Below are positions 23,188-33,012 of a DNA stretch of 64,000 nt, piece by piece; positions within the stretch are counted from its first letter, which is position 1, and each line of letters begins with the position of its first letter. The position numbers were made by a program, and so were the translations under genes. The notes under the pieces were generated by a model. That model had not been told where the DNA came from. It did no database searches and saw only the letters and a program-made list of their open reading frames with translations. The stretch spans positions 5,785,184 to 5,849,183 of the forward strand of contig NC_054085.1 in assembly GCF_017562075.2 (NCBI RefSeq), read 5' to 3'. The stretch comes from Anopheles merus. Its lineage: Eukaryota > Arthropoda > Insecta > Diptera > Culicidae.

Positions 23188-24716
23188 GAGTAAATTTCCG
23201 ACCAAGTAAGTACTTATGAAATTTGGTTACCCCATAAGTAAGAGCAAGAGCTTCTTTTTCTGGTTTGGCCTTATTCTGTAGAAGTTAATGTTCTTGAAGC
23301 ACGTTGAATGGCTTTCAAATATCCGTTCGGGAATTTATGAAAAATAGAATGATATGAAGATTCGGATCATAATGTGTCAACAGTAAGACAGAATGCAGTA
23401 TTTTCTTGAATTTTTCGAACGATGTGTGACAATCCGAATCCACTTCCACTTCATATCCTTAAATTCCGTATAAATTCACAGCTCCTAAGAACGATCTTAG
23501 TTCGGAAATGTTCGTTGGTGCTGGAATAGATGCGATGGTTTTCAGCTTCTCTGGATCAAGACGTATGCCGTTGCGATCTACCATATACCCCAAATAGACA
23601 ATTTCAGTTTGATAGAAATTACATATTTCCAGCTTGACGAGTAGGCCATGTTTTTTTAAACATTGAAAAAATGTGTCTAATGATTGCTTGTGTGCCTCCC
23701 AAGTTTTACCGAAAATTATAGCATCATCTAGAAATGTTCTAACGCCAGGAATGTCAGCAATCATACCGTCAACTAGTTTTTGAAAAGCTCCAGGTGCTGA
23801 TTTGACTCTCGGTGCGAGACGGTTGAACTCAAAAAGACCTCTATGAGTGTTGATCGTAAGAAGGTGTTTAGATTCGTCTTCTACTTCTACTTCTAGGTAT
23901 GGATCGGTATGCTAGGTATGCAAATCAACTACGCTGAATACAACACTTCCGTTCAGTTGTGCAAAAATTCACCGATAAGCTTGAGTTGTTCTCCCGATGC
24001 ATTGGAAGCTTTAAGGGATGCTTGATGTAGTTATTCCGTTGACATGATTAACAAAAATTCCCTGAGATTTCTTTTGATTTTGATTCTTCTCGCTCTTTTG
24101 ATATGTGTTGTGGTTGGAAGATTTTGATCTCATGGCTATACAGTAACCTTCCTTGTGGCCTACATTTTTGCACACTTTCCAGAGATGATCTGTAAAATTG
24201 CAATCCCGTACAAAATATATTTTTCCACACTGCTAATGAACAGTATTCGAATCTGATTTCGGTTGACGCTGATCTTTTGATCGGGAAGGCTGCGGCAAAC
24301 GATACGATTTCTTCTCTGAAACTGCATGCACGGAATGCTTCGATCTTGATTGATTTTCGATCATCGTTGTATCCGCTTTCAGATTGATAAGCCGTTGAAA
24401 TTCTGCCATTAGTGTTTGAATGTTGACTTTAGCCTCCGGCGTCGTATTTTCAATTCAAGATAGCAGCCTTGCTCTAATATCCGAGAATTCCAGAGCTTGC
24501 AGTCAACACATAAAATTAGACATTGAAATCGTCTAATTTCAAAGAATTTCGTTAGGACTTCTAGTTTTAAAAGTAGCCATCTGTTGAAGTAGTTGAGCCA
24601 TTTGATTGATAACGGTTTCAAGGATTTGATTGTTCCTCCTTGACGCTAATTCTGGTTAGCTTCAGAATCTCGTGAGCTTTGGGTTCCGGGTTCGGTAATA
24701 ATCCTCGTCGCCAAAA

Positions 24717-24857
24717 TGATATGTCGCCGGGAATATATCTTGAGAAAAACACAACTGATTTATTCTTTAGTTCAGAATGGAATCATCTTTATTTACTCAA
24801 TGTGTACTCTGATCGAGGCTTGCAATGCTACTGCGTTATGCGTGTTACTATGCAACA
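24717..24857 (-). repeat. putative 5' LTR of gypsy element 2
   Basis: On the minus strand this starts TGTTGCATAGTAACACG and ends GGCGACATATCA (141 bp, TG...CA), with AATAAA about 45 bp before its end. A primer-binding-site-like TTTTGGCGACGAGGA follows directly. The matching 3' LTR is not visible; it lies beyond the point where gypsy element 1 breaks in. Borders are inferred. Confidence 0.45.
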
Positions 24858-26269
24858 GATATTTGAAATCAGAATATGTTGCAGGACCCATAAAGCCTCA
24901 GGTTCAGTTTCAAAAACTATAGAACTACTATAGAATCGCTATGAAAATATGATCAGTTCCAGGCCTGTTAAGGATTCAGAACCAATTCCAGGACTAGTAT
25001 GCGTGCAGTAAAAACTTCCAAGACCGTTGTATGATTGGGATCAGTTCGAGGACCGGTATGAGATCAGGTTTAGGTAAATCAATTAAGGGTCCGGCATTGT
25101 GGACTGTAATGGATTTGGTAGTCGTTTCTTTTTTTAATACATTTCGGAGTTAAGGGATACCTTGAATTCACGTTGCGTAGTTCTGTAACCGGGCCAGAAT
25201 GGACATTAAATAAACAAAGCAACTGGTTATGAGTCGACAGTTACATTGGATTTTGAACATAAGCTACGCTTAAGGTATCAGCTTGATCAGTTAAGGCCGA
25301 CTAACTAGACCAGTTGACTGGTAGATTGATATAAACGGACAGCAAATTCGCCCTACGATAATCAGTCGACAACATGCAGCTGCCCTACAGAGGCGAATAG
25401 AGTCAATCGGACCGTACAAATAAACATAAAAACAAACATCATCAACTGATCCTAAACCAAACAGTAAAATTTGTTAGGCGAGTGGAAATTGTTTTACATA
25501 ATGCAAATAATTCAGCTATTGCAGTCGTTCATACATTTAAACTCTTAAATCTTATCTTCCCCTACCTTTGCTGATTACGATAGGGATGACGGTTTTCTTT
25601 TTGAGTATCAGTAATCGGGTGCGCCTTGCAGTTTATCAGGCACCGATAACGAATCATACGGATTGGTGAAACAAATGATACCCAAAAAATGCAATGCGAT
25701 GAAGACTAATAATTTGACTATTCTTCCATTTTTTGTGTGTTATGTTACTAAACATTTATTTTGTCCTAGTTCAGCGTCTCTCATACAATATTTTTGTTTG
25801 TTTTTTTTTTGTTGCAAGAAGAAAGAATTTGTTTTATCGTTCGAAAATTCAGTGCCTTCGTTCCATATTACTCTGTCCGAAGAAACAACTCTTCTATCTG
25901 AGGTGCAATACAATCCACTCTCTTTAAGTTATTCCTTGCAAAGTTTTGGTTGTTTATGCAATCGGCCATCGCCCGCAAAAAGGATCGTAAATCCGTGAAT
26001 TATTACATGCATACGACAATTAAATAGAAGAAAATGAATGTTATAGAAAAACAAAAACAAAAGCTAGTTTTTAAAGTGAACTTTAAATTTGTCGCAAACA
26101 ATGTGTAATGGAACATCACTTAGATTTATACATGAATGATGAGCATAATTGGTAGAAAAGACAAGTACGCACGCAATACTCCACGCCATAAATAGCCCAA
26201 AACCTTAAACCGTACGTATAAAAATTCAAGATGCCAATTAATTATGAAAAGAAAATTTTGCCAAAAAAC
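24858..26269. other. spacer and probable BCAP31 3' UTR
   Basis: From 24.9 to 25.1 kb there are loose repeats of GATCAGTTCCAGGAC-like text. The right half is AT-rich and probably includes the 3' UTR of the minus-strand BCAP31-like gene; a possible polyadenylation signal (TTTATT on this strand) is at 25755-25760. No other gene was seen. Confidence 0.4.
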
Positions 26270-27128
26270 TTAATCACTCTTATCTGCGCTGGAAACGGTG
26301 ATCTTCTTCTGCAGTTTGCTGTACTCTTCCGTTAGTCGATCGTATTCGCGGTTTAGACTTTCCGATTGTGATTTCATGGCCTCCTTATCCTTGCGCTCCT
26401 TGGCCAGTTCCTGCTCAAGCTCGGCGACCTTCTTCTTTAGCTCATCGGTCTGCAAGATGAACGGTTAGACCATTATTATTTGCTGTGCTCATCATACCTG
26501 ACGTAGAACAAAGTCGAGTAACCTACATTTGGTGCATCGCCAGCCGGTTTGTCCTTGGCATCCGCTTTCTTATCGCCATCCTTCTGCTGATTCATCAGTG
26601 TGCGAGCGGCGCTGGTAGCACTTTGCGCCTGCTTCATCGAAGCTTCTGCCTGTGCGAGCAAAACAGCCTGGCCGCTAATCAGTGATACCAGCCGACGAAT
26701 CACCAGCGACAGGAAGATGGCAAAGCCGGAAATGTAAAAGTTACGCTGGGCACGGAACAATCGCATACTGTGCTGCATCTCCACATTCAGGTGCGTTTCG
26801 GTGTGCGTATGATCTGCGGTTCAAGGCGAATGGAAGAAACATGAGACATCTGTTTTTGCTGCAGGGTGGTTTCAATTTCATCACTGTTTCGCTACCTACC
26901 GTTGGAGGAGTATTTACGCATCTCGCGGATCGCTTCCAGGAGGAACAGCACCAATACAGCGAGCAGCAGATAGAAATAGGTCTGGGCTTGGCGGCTCAGC
27001 ATCGCCAGGAAGCGGGATTTGAAAAATCGATGCCATTGCTGTGGGCTCCGGAGCGGTAGTACGAGCAGTAGCACCACAAATATTTCCACGTACAGGAACG
27101 ATGCAATAATGCCCCAGACGAGAGTCAT
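26270..27128 (-). CDS. Bap31: BCAP31/BAP31-like ER membrane chaperone
   Basis: Three exons on the minus strand, 27128-26900, 26813-26527 and 26449-26270, with GT-AG introns, joining in frame to 231 residues (human BAP31 is 246). The family helps sort and export membrane proteins from the ER. Visible features are an N-terminal membrane segment (SFLYVEIFVVLLLVLP), a second (TYFYLLLAVLVLFLLEAIR), and a third in exon 2 (FYISGFAIFLSLVIRRLVSL). A lysine- and glutamate-rich C-terminal coiled coil follows, including EYDRLTEEYSKLQKK. The C-terminus ends in KSD and lacks the KKxx retrieval signal of vertebrate BAP31. A longer reading of exon 2 through a second donor (26498) would put a stop in exon 3, so the donor at 26526 is chosen. 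It is head-to-head with the STMP1-like gene. Confidence 0.93.
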
Positions 27129-27969
27129 TTCGGTAGGATTGTGTTGATGCGCTTTATCAAGTTTTTTAGAATGTGAACAGCGGCACGGAATCTATAAATA
27201 TCACAAATGGGGAACGCGTTGCCTTTTCTTGTTGCTTCACTATATGCACGACACGAACTTGTTCCGGTATATTGCAAGGGTTCACAGAAAGGTCTCAACG
27301 CGGTGTGTGATCAGCAGGCAATGTCGTGCATAGAACGTACGGATGCGCCTCAAATAGCCGCCCGAAAGACACGTATGTTGCTGATGAAACTTTGAACCCA
27401 AACAAGACGCGGACAAAGATGACGATGTGCCGGGGTGCTGGGAGAAGATATTTACCTGTATTCAGCTTACGACAATCGCAGATTGTTCACTGTACGGTTG
27501 ACTCACCGAGGTCCAACAGTTGAAAAGTTTTGCTGTAGCGAGCAACGTTTTAGCTGCGAAGTTGGCCTTGATTTGTTGTTGGTATCGAATGTCGCATGAA
27601 CCTGCTCATTGAGCACGTAAACGTCAAATGTCAAAGCGAAACTGCTCATTGAGCAACGGATTTGCTCGACGAAACAAAGCGATGTAAAATTCTCCCCTGC
27701 ACTAAACAACTGCTGTAATTGCTTGGTTTTGCAAACTTTGGAGTAACTGTCCTACGAACCACCACAAATCACTAGCGTTATTAAATTTATGTTAGAATTT
27801 TGCAAAAATCTTCGAGCAATTTTCGATGTTCGAAATTTGACAAATACGTGACATTTTGTATTTGTTTACAAAAAAATCCATAGCCTTCTAGCCTCCGGGC
27901 AGTTTTCCTTTCTAGCGCTCCAAGGGTTAAAAATAGCAGTCCAAAGTGGATCCACTCGGAATAACAGAC
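27129..27969. promoter_or_regulatory. shared head-to-head promoter region, BCAP31-like / STMP1-like
   Basis: 841 bp separate the two start codons, which point away from each other, so this stretch must hold both promoters and 5' UTRs. No TATA box is obvious. Two identical 13-bp palindromes, TGCTCATTGAGCA, lie at 27603-27615 and 27643-27655, exactly 40 bp apart; they are candidate sites for a dimeric factor. Confidence 0.5.
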
Positions 27970-28447
27970 ATGCTGAAGTTTCTGGTAAGTTTTCTGTTGG
28001 ATATGTGATGGAAATTTGCCTGTTTCTTCTCGTCACATGATCGAAACGCTTGGGAGGGAAAGCGACATTGCATAACCATTGCGATTCGATCGCATTGACG
28101 ATTAAACAGGTGTAACGCTTCGGCAACTATTTTTAGCCTCCCCGAAAAGCTTGAGCAATGGCCCTGAAGAGGAGAGGGAAAGTTTTAGATTCGACTAATT
28201 GTGACCTTTACTTTCTTTCCCCTCTCTTGCTGCGCCAAAACAGCTGACGTTCGGAGCCGGTGTTTACACCGGAATCTACATCACACAAAACTATGAGGTG
28301 AAAAGGGTTGCTTCCGTTGATCGTGCATTACTTGTTTGTTTACCGACTGTTTACCATTTCATTGTCCCGCAGGTACCGAGGGTGGACGAGCCGGGAAAGC
28401 TGTTGGAAAAGGCGAAAGAATTCGCCGATCAGTACAAGAAGCCGTAG
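27970..28447 (+). CDS. STMP1: STMP1-like mitochondrial microprotein (47 residues)
   Basis: Three tiny coding exons, 27970-27984, 28244-28297 and 28373-28447, all in phase 0 with good GT-AG borders. They join to a 47-residue protein starting MLKFLLTFGAGVYTGIYIT. This matches the short transmembrane mitochondrial protein 1 family in length and layout: ML.FLL start, one glycine-rich membrane helix, then QNY(E/D)(I/V)P and a lysine-rich tail ending QYKKP. STMP1 sits in the mitochondrial inner membrane in vertebrates. The intron lengths (259 and 75 bp) and tiny exons would make it easy for automatic annotation to miss. An AATAAA lies at 28677-28682. Identification rests on motif order; I could not run a search. 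Confidence 0.85.
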
Positions 28448-28634
28448 CCTAGCGTGCCTCGGAGACTCGGCCAACAGGACTACGGTTTTGTGAAAACTCA
28501 GGATGGCTCTAAGCTAGTTCTTTCAACTCCTAGACTAGACAACTATTCGTTTTAAACAACAGATTCAACCGAAAGAGATTTATGTTTGTCACCAAATTCA
28601 CCTTGTTCCGTTCATTGTATATGCTTTACGTCTT

Positions 28635-28640
28635 TTTATT
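28635..28640 (-). terminator. polyadenylation signal of EMC4
   Basis: TTTATT on the plus strand, that is AATAAA on the minus strand, about 100 bp after the EMC4 stop. Confidence 0.5.
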
Positions 28641-28676
28641 GTTACCCCTCTCACCATCCTCTATGTGGTAGTGAAA

Positions 28677-28682
28677 AATAAA
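28677..28682 (+). terminator. polyadenylation signal of the STMP1-like gene
   Basis: AATAAA 230 bp after the stop codon. It lies beyond the opposing EMC4 signal at 28635-28640, so the two mRNA ends probably overlap. Confidence 0.6.
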
Positions 28683-28742
28683 TACAAACTTGTTTCACAA
28701 AAATGCACTCCAGGGTGTCGCGTGGATGGTTGTTCCGCCGGC

Positions 28743-29388
28743 TCAGAGCAACGAGATGCCGCCGCCGGAATATTCCAACCTTCTCTGCGGCTCGACGAAC
28801 GCGAGCCAATCGGACGCATGCGTCGGAAGCAGGCCCATGCTGTGGCACTTGTAAAGCGCCAGCCCAATGTTAACAAGGTTACCCAGCAGAAACACCAGCT
28901 TCTGTCCGGTGGCGGAAATGCCTTCAATCACTTTGAACGTGGAATGCGTCGACAGCATCATCTTGACCGGCCGGATAAACATCATCACCACCATCATGAT
29001 CGGAAAGATACTGATAGAATTGCCCGACATGTACATGATGACCAGGTTCATGGGGAACTGCTTGATCGGACCGAGTGCAATCTCCCACGACTTCTTCAGG
29101 ATCAGGTGGCTCTGGTCAGTCTGGTTGACCACCTTGCTGCTAATCACGTCCGCCGACGGATTGTAACCGGGCGGAGCCGCAATGTCGGATCCACTGCTGC
29201 GCGATCTAAAATCAAAAACAAACCATCAATTTATATCCAAAATAAGGAATTCACGACCAACACGGTTTGTTTAGCATGGGGGTGAGCATACCACCACCAT
29301 GCTTCCGTAGCAAACGCAACAAAGATACGCACTTGGTGTTGAAATCTAGAGCCCATTTAAACTTCTTAGCTGCCACCTTGGTCGTCAT
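28743..29388 (-). CDS. EMC4: ER membrane protein complex subunit 4
   Basis: Two exons on the minus strand, 29388-29333 and 29205-28743, join in frame (GTGCGT donor, TTTTAG acceptor) to 172 residues; human EMC4 is 183. EMC inserts tail-anchored and multi-pass proteins into the ER membrane. Family hallmarks are the basic N-terminus with KFKWALDF, the LGPIKQFPMNLVIMYMSGN block, SISIFPIMMVVMMFIRP (membrane segment), LVFLLGNLVNIGLALYKC (membrane segment), and the near-invariant MGLLPTHASDWLAFVEP. The protein ends EYSGGGISLL. It is tail-to-tail with the STMP1-like gene (295 bp between stops) and head-to-head with the TFIIH subunit gene. Confidence 0.96.
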
Positions 29389-29721
29389 TGTTAGTTTACG
29401 ACTGTTTCTGTTATCAAAAAGTTAGAACTAATGCACAAAATTTAGAATTTTATGATGATAGAAAAAACTTGCACAGAGTGTGTGTGAGTGTGTTGTTTTT
29501 TTTTTCTCGCCCCGTCTTTGCTGACATTTCTTTGACAGCTATCAGGAGAGGTGAGTTTTGGTGAGAAGTTCACCACACGACACCAAAGGGTTTTGGAAGG
29601 TAAACAAAATAAAGAGTGCATGCCGGCCGCTGCTTCGACTACAACGCGAAATATTTGTGAAATAAGTGTAAAAATCTGGGTTTGATCTTTGCAGGAAAAG
29701 TAAACCTACTGATCAAACACA
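29389..29721. promoter_or_regulatory. short bidirectional promoter, EMC4 / GTF2H2
   Basis: Only 333 bp lie between the two divergent start codons, so both promoters and 5' UTRs share this segment. No TATA box was seen, and a GTGTGTGTGAG run lies near its centre. It is typical of paired housekeeping genes. Confidence 0.6.
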
Positions 29722-31255
29722 ATGGCGGACGAAGAGGATCCAAAGGAATATCGCTGGGAGACGGGATATGAGAAAACATGGTAAGTTCCGAACATCCTGT
29801 TGTTTTCAAGAACCTTCCGTCATAGGAAATTCTGAATAATGATCTGTGGACTTCATTGCCCTCCTGTGAATGATATTTTGTCGATCAACTTACATTGATT
29901 AAAGTCTACAATTCAAAAGCGGATACAAATGGCCCTGAACTTTGAACATTGCAACCTTTTGGGGGCTGGCTTAGCGGCAATCAGGCAAACCGGTTGCGGC
30001 ATAACAAGCAACGTACAAATGATATTTTCTTTCTTATTATTCCCACAGGGAAGCAATCAAAGAGGACGACGATGGGCTTATCGAAGGATCGGTTAGTGAT
30101 ATCATCCAAAAGGCTAAGCGCAAGCGTCAAGCAATGAAACGCGGCTTCAGTAAGCTTGGCATGATGCGCCACCTGTACGTGTTGCTCGACTGCTCCGAAG
30201 CGATGACTGTCCCGGATCTGAAACCAACGCGCTTTATATGTTCTCTAAAGCTGCTAGAACTGTTTATCGAGGAATTTTTCGACCAGAATCCCATTTCTCA
30301 GCTTGGCGTAATTGCAATGAAGGCAAAGCGCGCGGAAAAGATTTCCGAACTCGGCGGTACCTCCCGGAAGCACATTAAAGCGGTGCACGCACTAACCAAT
30401 GGCGTACCGCTGGTCGGTGAACCATCGCTTCAAAACGGTCTGGAGCTGGCGCTGAAGACGCTACGAATGATTCCACAACACGCAAGCAGAGAAATATTAG
30501 TTATTATGGGAAGTTTGACCAGCTGCGATCCGAACGATGTCCATCTGACGATCGAAAATCTTAAAACGGAAGGCGTTCGATGCTCCGTGCTGTCTCTTTC
30601 AGCGGAAATCCGTATCTGCAAGTTCCTGTGCACCGAAACGGGCGGGTTGTTTGGTGCCGTGCTGGACGATGCGCACTACAAGGATCAGCTGCTTCAGCAC
30701 ATCGATCCACCGCAGGCCGGCAATCAGCAGGAATTTTCGTTGATTAAGATGGGTTTCCCGCACGGCAAGACGGAATCGGGCAAGGAACCACCGTTGACGA
30801 TGTGTATGTGCCACATCGACAGTGCGGATGAGCCGGCCAAACTGACCTCGGGCGGTTATCACTGCCCCCAGTGCTACAGCAAGTATTGTGAGCTACCGGT
30901 GGAATGTTCAGCGTGCGGTTTAACGTTAGCCTCTGCGCCACATTTAGCCCGCAGCTATCATCATCTGTTTCCGGTGCCACATTTTAACGAACTCCCGCTA
31001 GAGCAGGTACAGGTGCAGGAACCGCGCGACCCACCGGTGACAAACTGTTACGCCTGCCAGAAAACTCTCGCAAGCGGCACGGATAAAATGGTATACGAGT
31101 GCGATGCCTGCAAGCAGGTGTTTTGCATTGATTGCGATATCTTCATACACGAAACGCTGCATTCATGTGTAGGGTGTACGACGATTCCGGCATCGGCTCA
31201 AACTTTACAGGCACGAAAGCCGGTACCACCACCGCACAGTATGTCTATCATATAA
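29722..31255 (+). CDS. GTF2H2: TFIIH core subunit p44 (GTF2H2 / Ssl1)
   Basis: Two exons, 29722-29780 and 30049-31255, with a clean GTAAGT/CCACAG intron. They join to 421 residues (human p44 395). The protein is a core TFIIH subunit that stimulates the XPD helicase in transcription and nucleotide-excision repair. Visible parts are a charged N-terminus with YRWETGYEKTW; a von Willebrand A-like domain beginning HLYVLLDCSEAM (Asp67 and Ser69 at the metal-site position); the mid-domain block SRKHIKAVHAL; a Cys-rich zinc finger (YHCPQCYSKYCELPVECSAC); and the C-terminal C4-type RING-like zinc domain (CYACQK, YECDACKQVFCIDCDIFIHE, CVGC). An ATTAAA lies at 31341-31346. The gene is intact. Confidence 0.97.
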
Positions 31256-32814
31256 CGCTGTTGAAGCTACGGTATACACGATGATGCATTTGTTTGAATC
31301 CGGCATGCTCGAGCATGTTGTTCAGATGCTTAATTGTACCATTAAAAGTTGTCACTGGAAAAAAGGCGTTTGAATATAAACTTGAAAATTGTGCTTATTC
31401 ATTTGGAAGAAGGCTGTCCGAAAAATGTAGCTGACATAGAGATGGGTAACTATTTGAAATTTATAAATTCATGAATCTTCATCAAACAAATATGAATCTC
31501 TACAAATTCATGAATATTTGAAGATGTATTAATCACTTTCGTTAGCTTACTGGTGGGACTAGAGTACGACATCTTTATTACATGCTCCAACTATCGTATC
31601 CTGCCGACTTTGGCAACCGTTAAGATATCTGATTAGCCGTACAGCTCAGTAAGTTCGTGGATCATCCTTTGCCATCACTCTGGCTCAAACACACTGCCAA
31701 AGATGGTCCAGATGATCTGTCGCTTAATAAGTTCATGAATCTCTCTCAAGAGGTTTTTCCCTCATTTACCGCCTATGTAAATGAAGTACACGGTTTTAAT
31801 TTATACAATTTTATAAATACATGAATTCATGGGCGGGTCGCTGTTGTACAGCCGTCATCTCGAACGACTTACCCTGTAACCGACCGAATACCCGGTTATA
31901 ATGTTAATTTTCAAACTAAAATATTTTTATTGAAAAAAAAAAACGGTAGCTACATAATTTGTGTACGTATCTTTCTATTCAAGCCAATTCCTTTTAATTC
32001 TTAAATATTTTATTTCTATTGTTTTATTTTGATATCCCTTATCTCTACGACCGGCATACCCGAGTATCCCATACTTATTGTAAGGAAGTAAACCTTTTTA
32101 ATTTTAAAACTTTTAATAATTTATCACATCAGAAATATAGAAATTTCTAATTTGGTATAAAGATAAAGGCATTAGTCTTAATTACTTTGATGCAGAAATA
32201 TAAATCTTAATGATTTAATATTTTTAAATATTTTGTTATATATGGCAACCGGTTTTTTTTTCCATTGGTAGCTTTCAATGCTTCAATGCTCAAAATTCAA
32301 ACGTATAAAACATTTTTTACTATTTAAATACGCATTATGTTATATTTTCTCCTCATATTCGGTCTCCTCTAAACATGTTTTATTTATAAAAAATATTACC
32401 AACATAGAAAAATGTGGCAGAATTAGTATTCTTCATGATTTGTACTTAGCAAGCATATAATGTTTGATAACGTTGACTATGAAACAATACAAAACAATTA
32501 AAAAAATGAATATTTTTTTTCAATCGTCTGAATAATTCGTCTGTAAAAAGACAATTTTAAAATCTTAAAAACTTAAAAACTTAAAATTGTTTGACAATTG
32601 TCAAGCTTAAAAAAATATTAAAAAACTGGTAGACGAGACTATGAAAATCTCATTTCACTAAAGTAAATAAAACTAATGTCTGCACCTTTGTACCAAGTTT
32701 GAAATTTTAATTTTCAATCCGACAAAAATTATTGAAGTTTTAATGTGAAAAAGAACTTGTCTTGTCTAAAATTTAAATTTTATTCGAAACTTGTCTAGCA
32801 AAATTTACGGGATA
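31256..32814. other. AT-rich spacer with ATTCATGAAT-type repeats
   Basis: After the GTF2H2 3' UTR (ATTAAA at 31341) the DNA is AT-rich. Copies of the palindrome ATTCATGAAT or close variants recur at about 31467-31530, 31728-31740 and 31820-31830, and related text is found again at 33013-33110. A short stretch at about 31840-31900 (GTTGTACAGCCGTCATCTCGAACGAC, truncated here in the description to its role) resembles the head of the SINE family. No gene was seen. Confidence 0.4.
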
Positions 32815-33012
32815 ACCGGTCGTAGAGATGAAGGTGTACATTTGGTCATTGAGACAACGGTTAATAATATAGCTGTCCAGGGTTCAATCCTCATATGAAC
32901 CCGTAGCCAGAACGTGACTATCAGGCTGCGTGATACTGAATAAAGTCTCGAAAGCCTGTATAGACCGGCATGTCGCCGTAGGACGTTTACGCCAAATAGA
33001 AGAAGAAGAAGA
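32815..33012 (+). repeat. tRNA-derived SINE copy 3 (subfamily B)
   Basis: Has the box-B-like GGGTTCAATCC at about 32880 and the core GTCTCGAAAGCCTGTATAGA. It ends with the subfamily-B block GACGTTTACGCCAAATAG and an (AAG)n tail at 33000-33012. The 3' half differs from copies 1, 2 and 5 but matches copy 4. Confidence 0.75.

Larger units (their letters stand above)
21873..24857 (-). mobile_element. Ty3/gypsy element 2, degenerate and interrupted
   Basis: Read from high to low coordinates this is one minus-strand element. It has a 5' LTR (24717-24857), a primer-site-like TTTTGGCGACGAGGA, gag pieces (about 24360-24640), a gag zinc knuckle (about 24110-24215, CKNVGHKEGYC), RT (23764-23459: FLDDAIIFGKTWEAH, VYLGYMVD) and RNase H (about 23190-23280: KPEKEALALTYGVTKFH). 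After the LINE insert comes the integrase N-terminus (about 22560: FWPGMDVDIENFV) and then the core (about 22110-21880: FGVPETIVSDNGTQF). Stops and frameshifts are frequent. It is interrupted by a LINE fragment and a hAT-like MITE and abutted by gypsy element 1. Confidence 0.85.
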
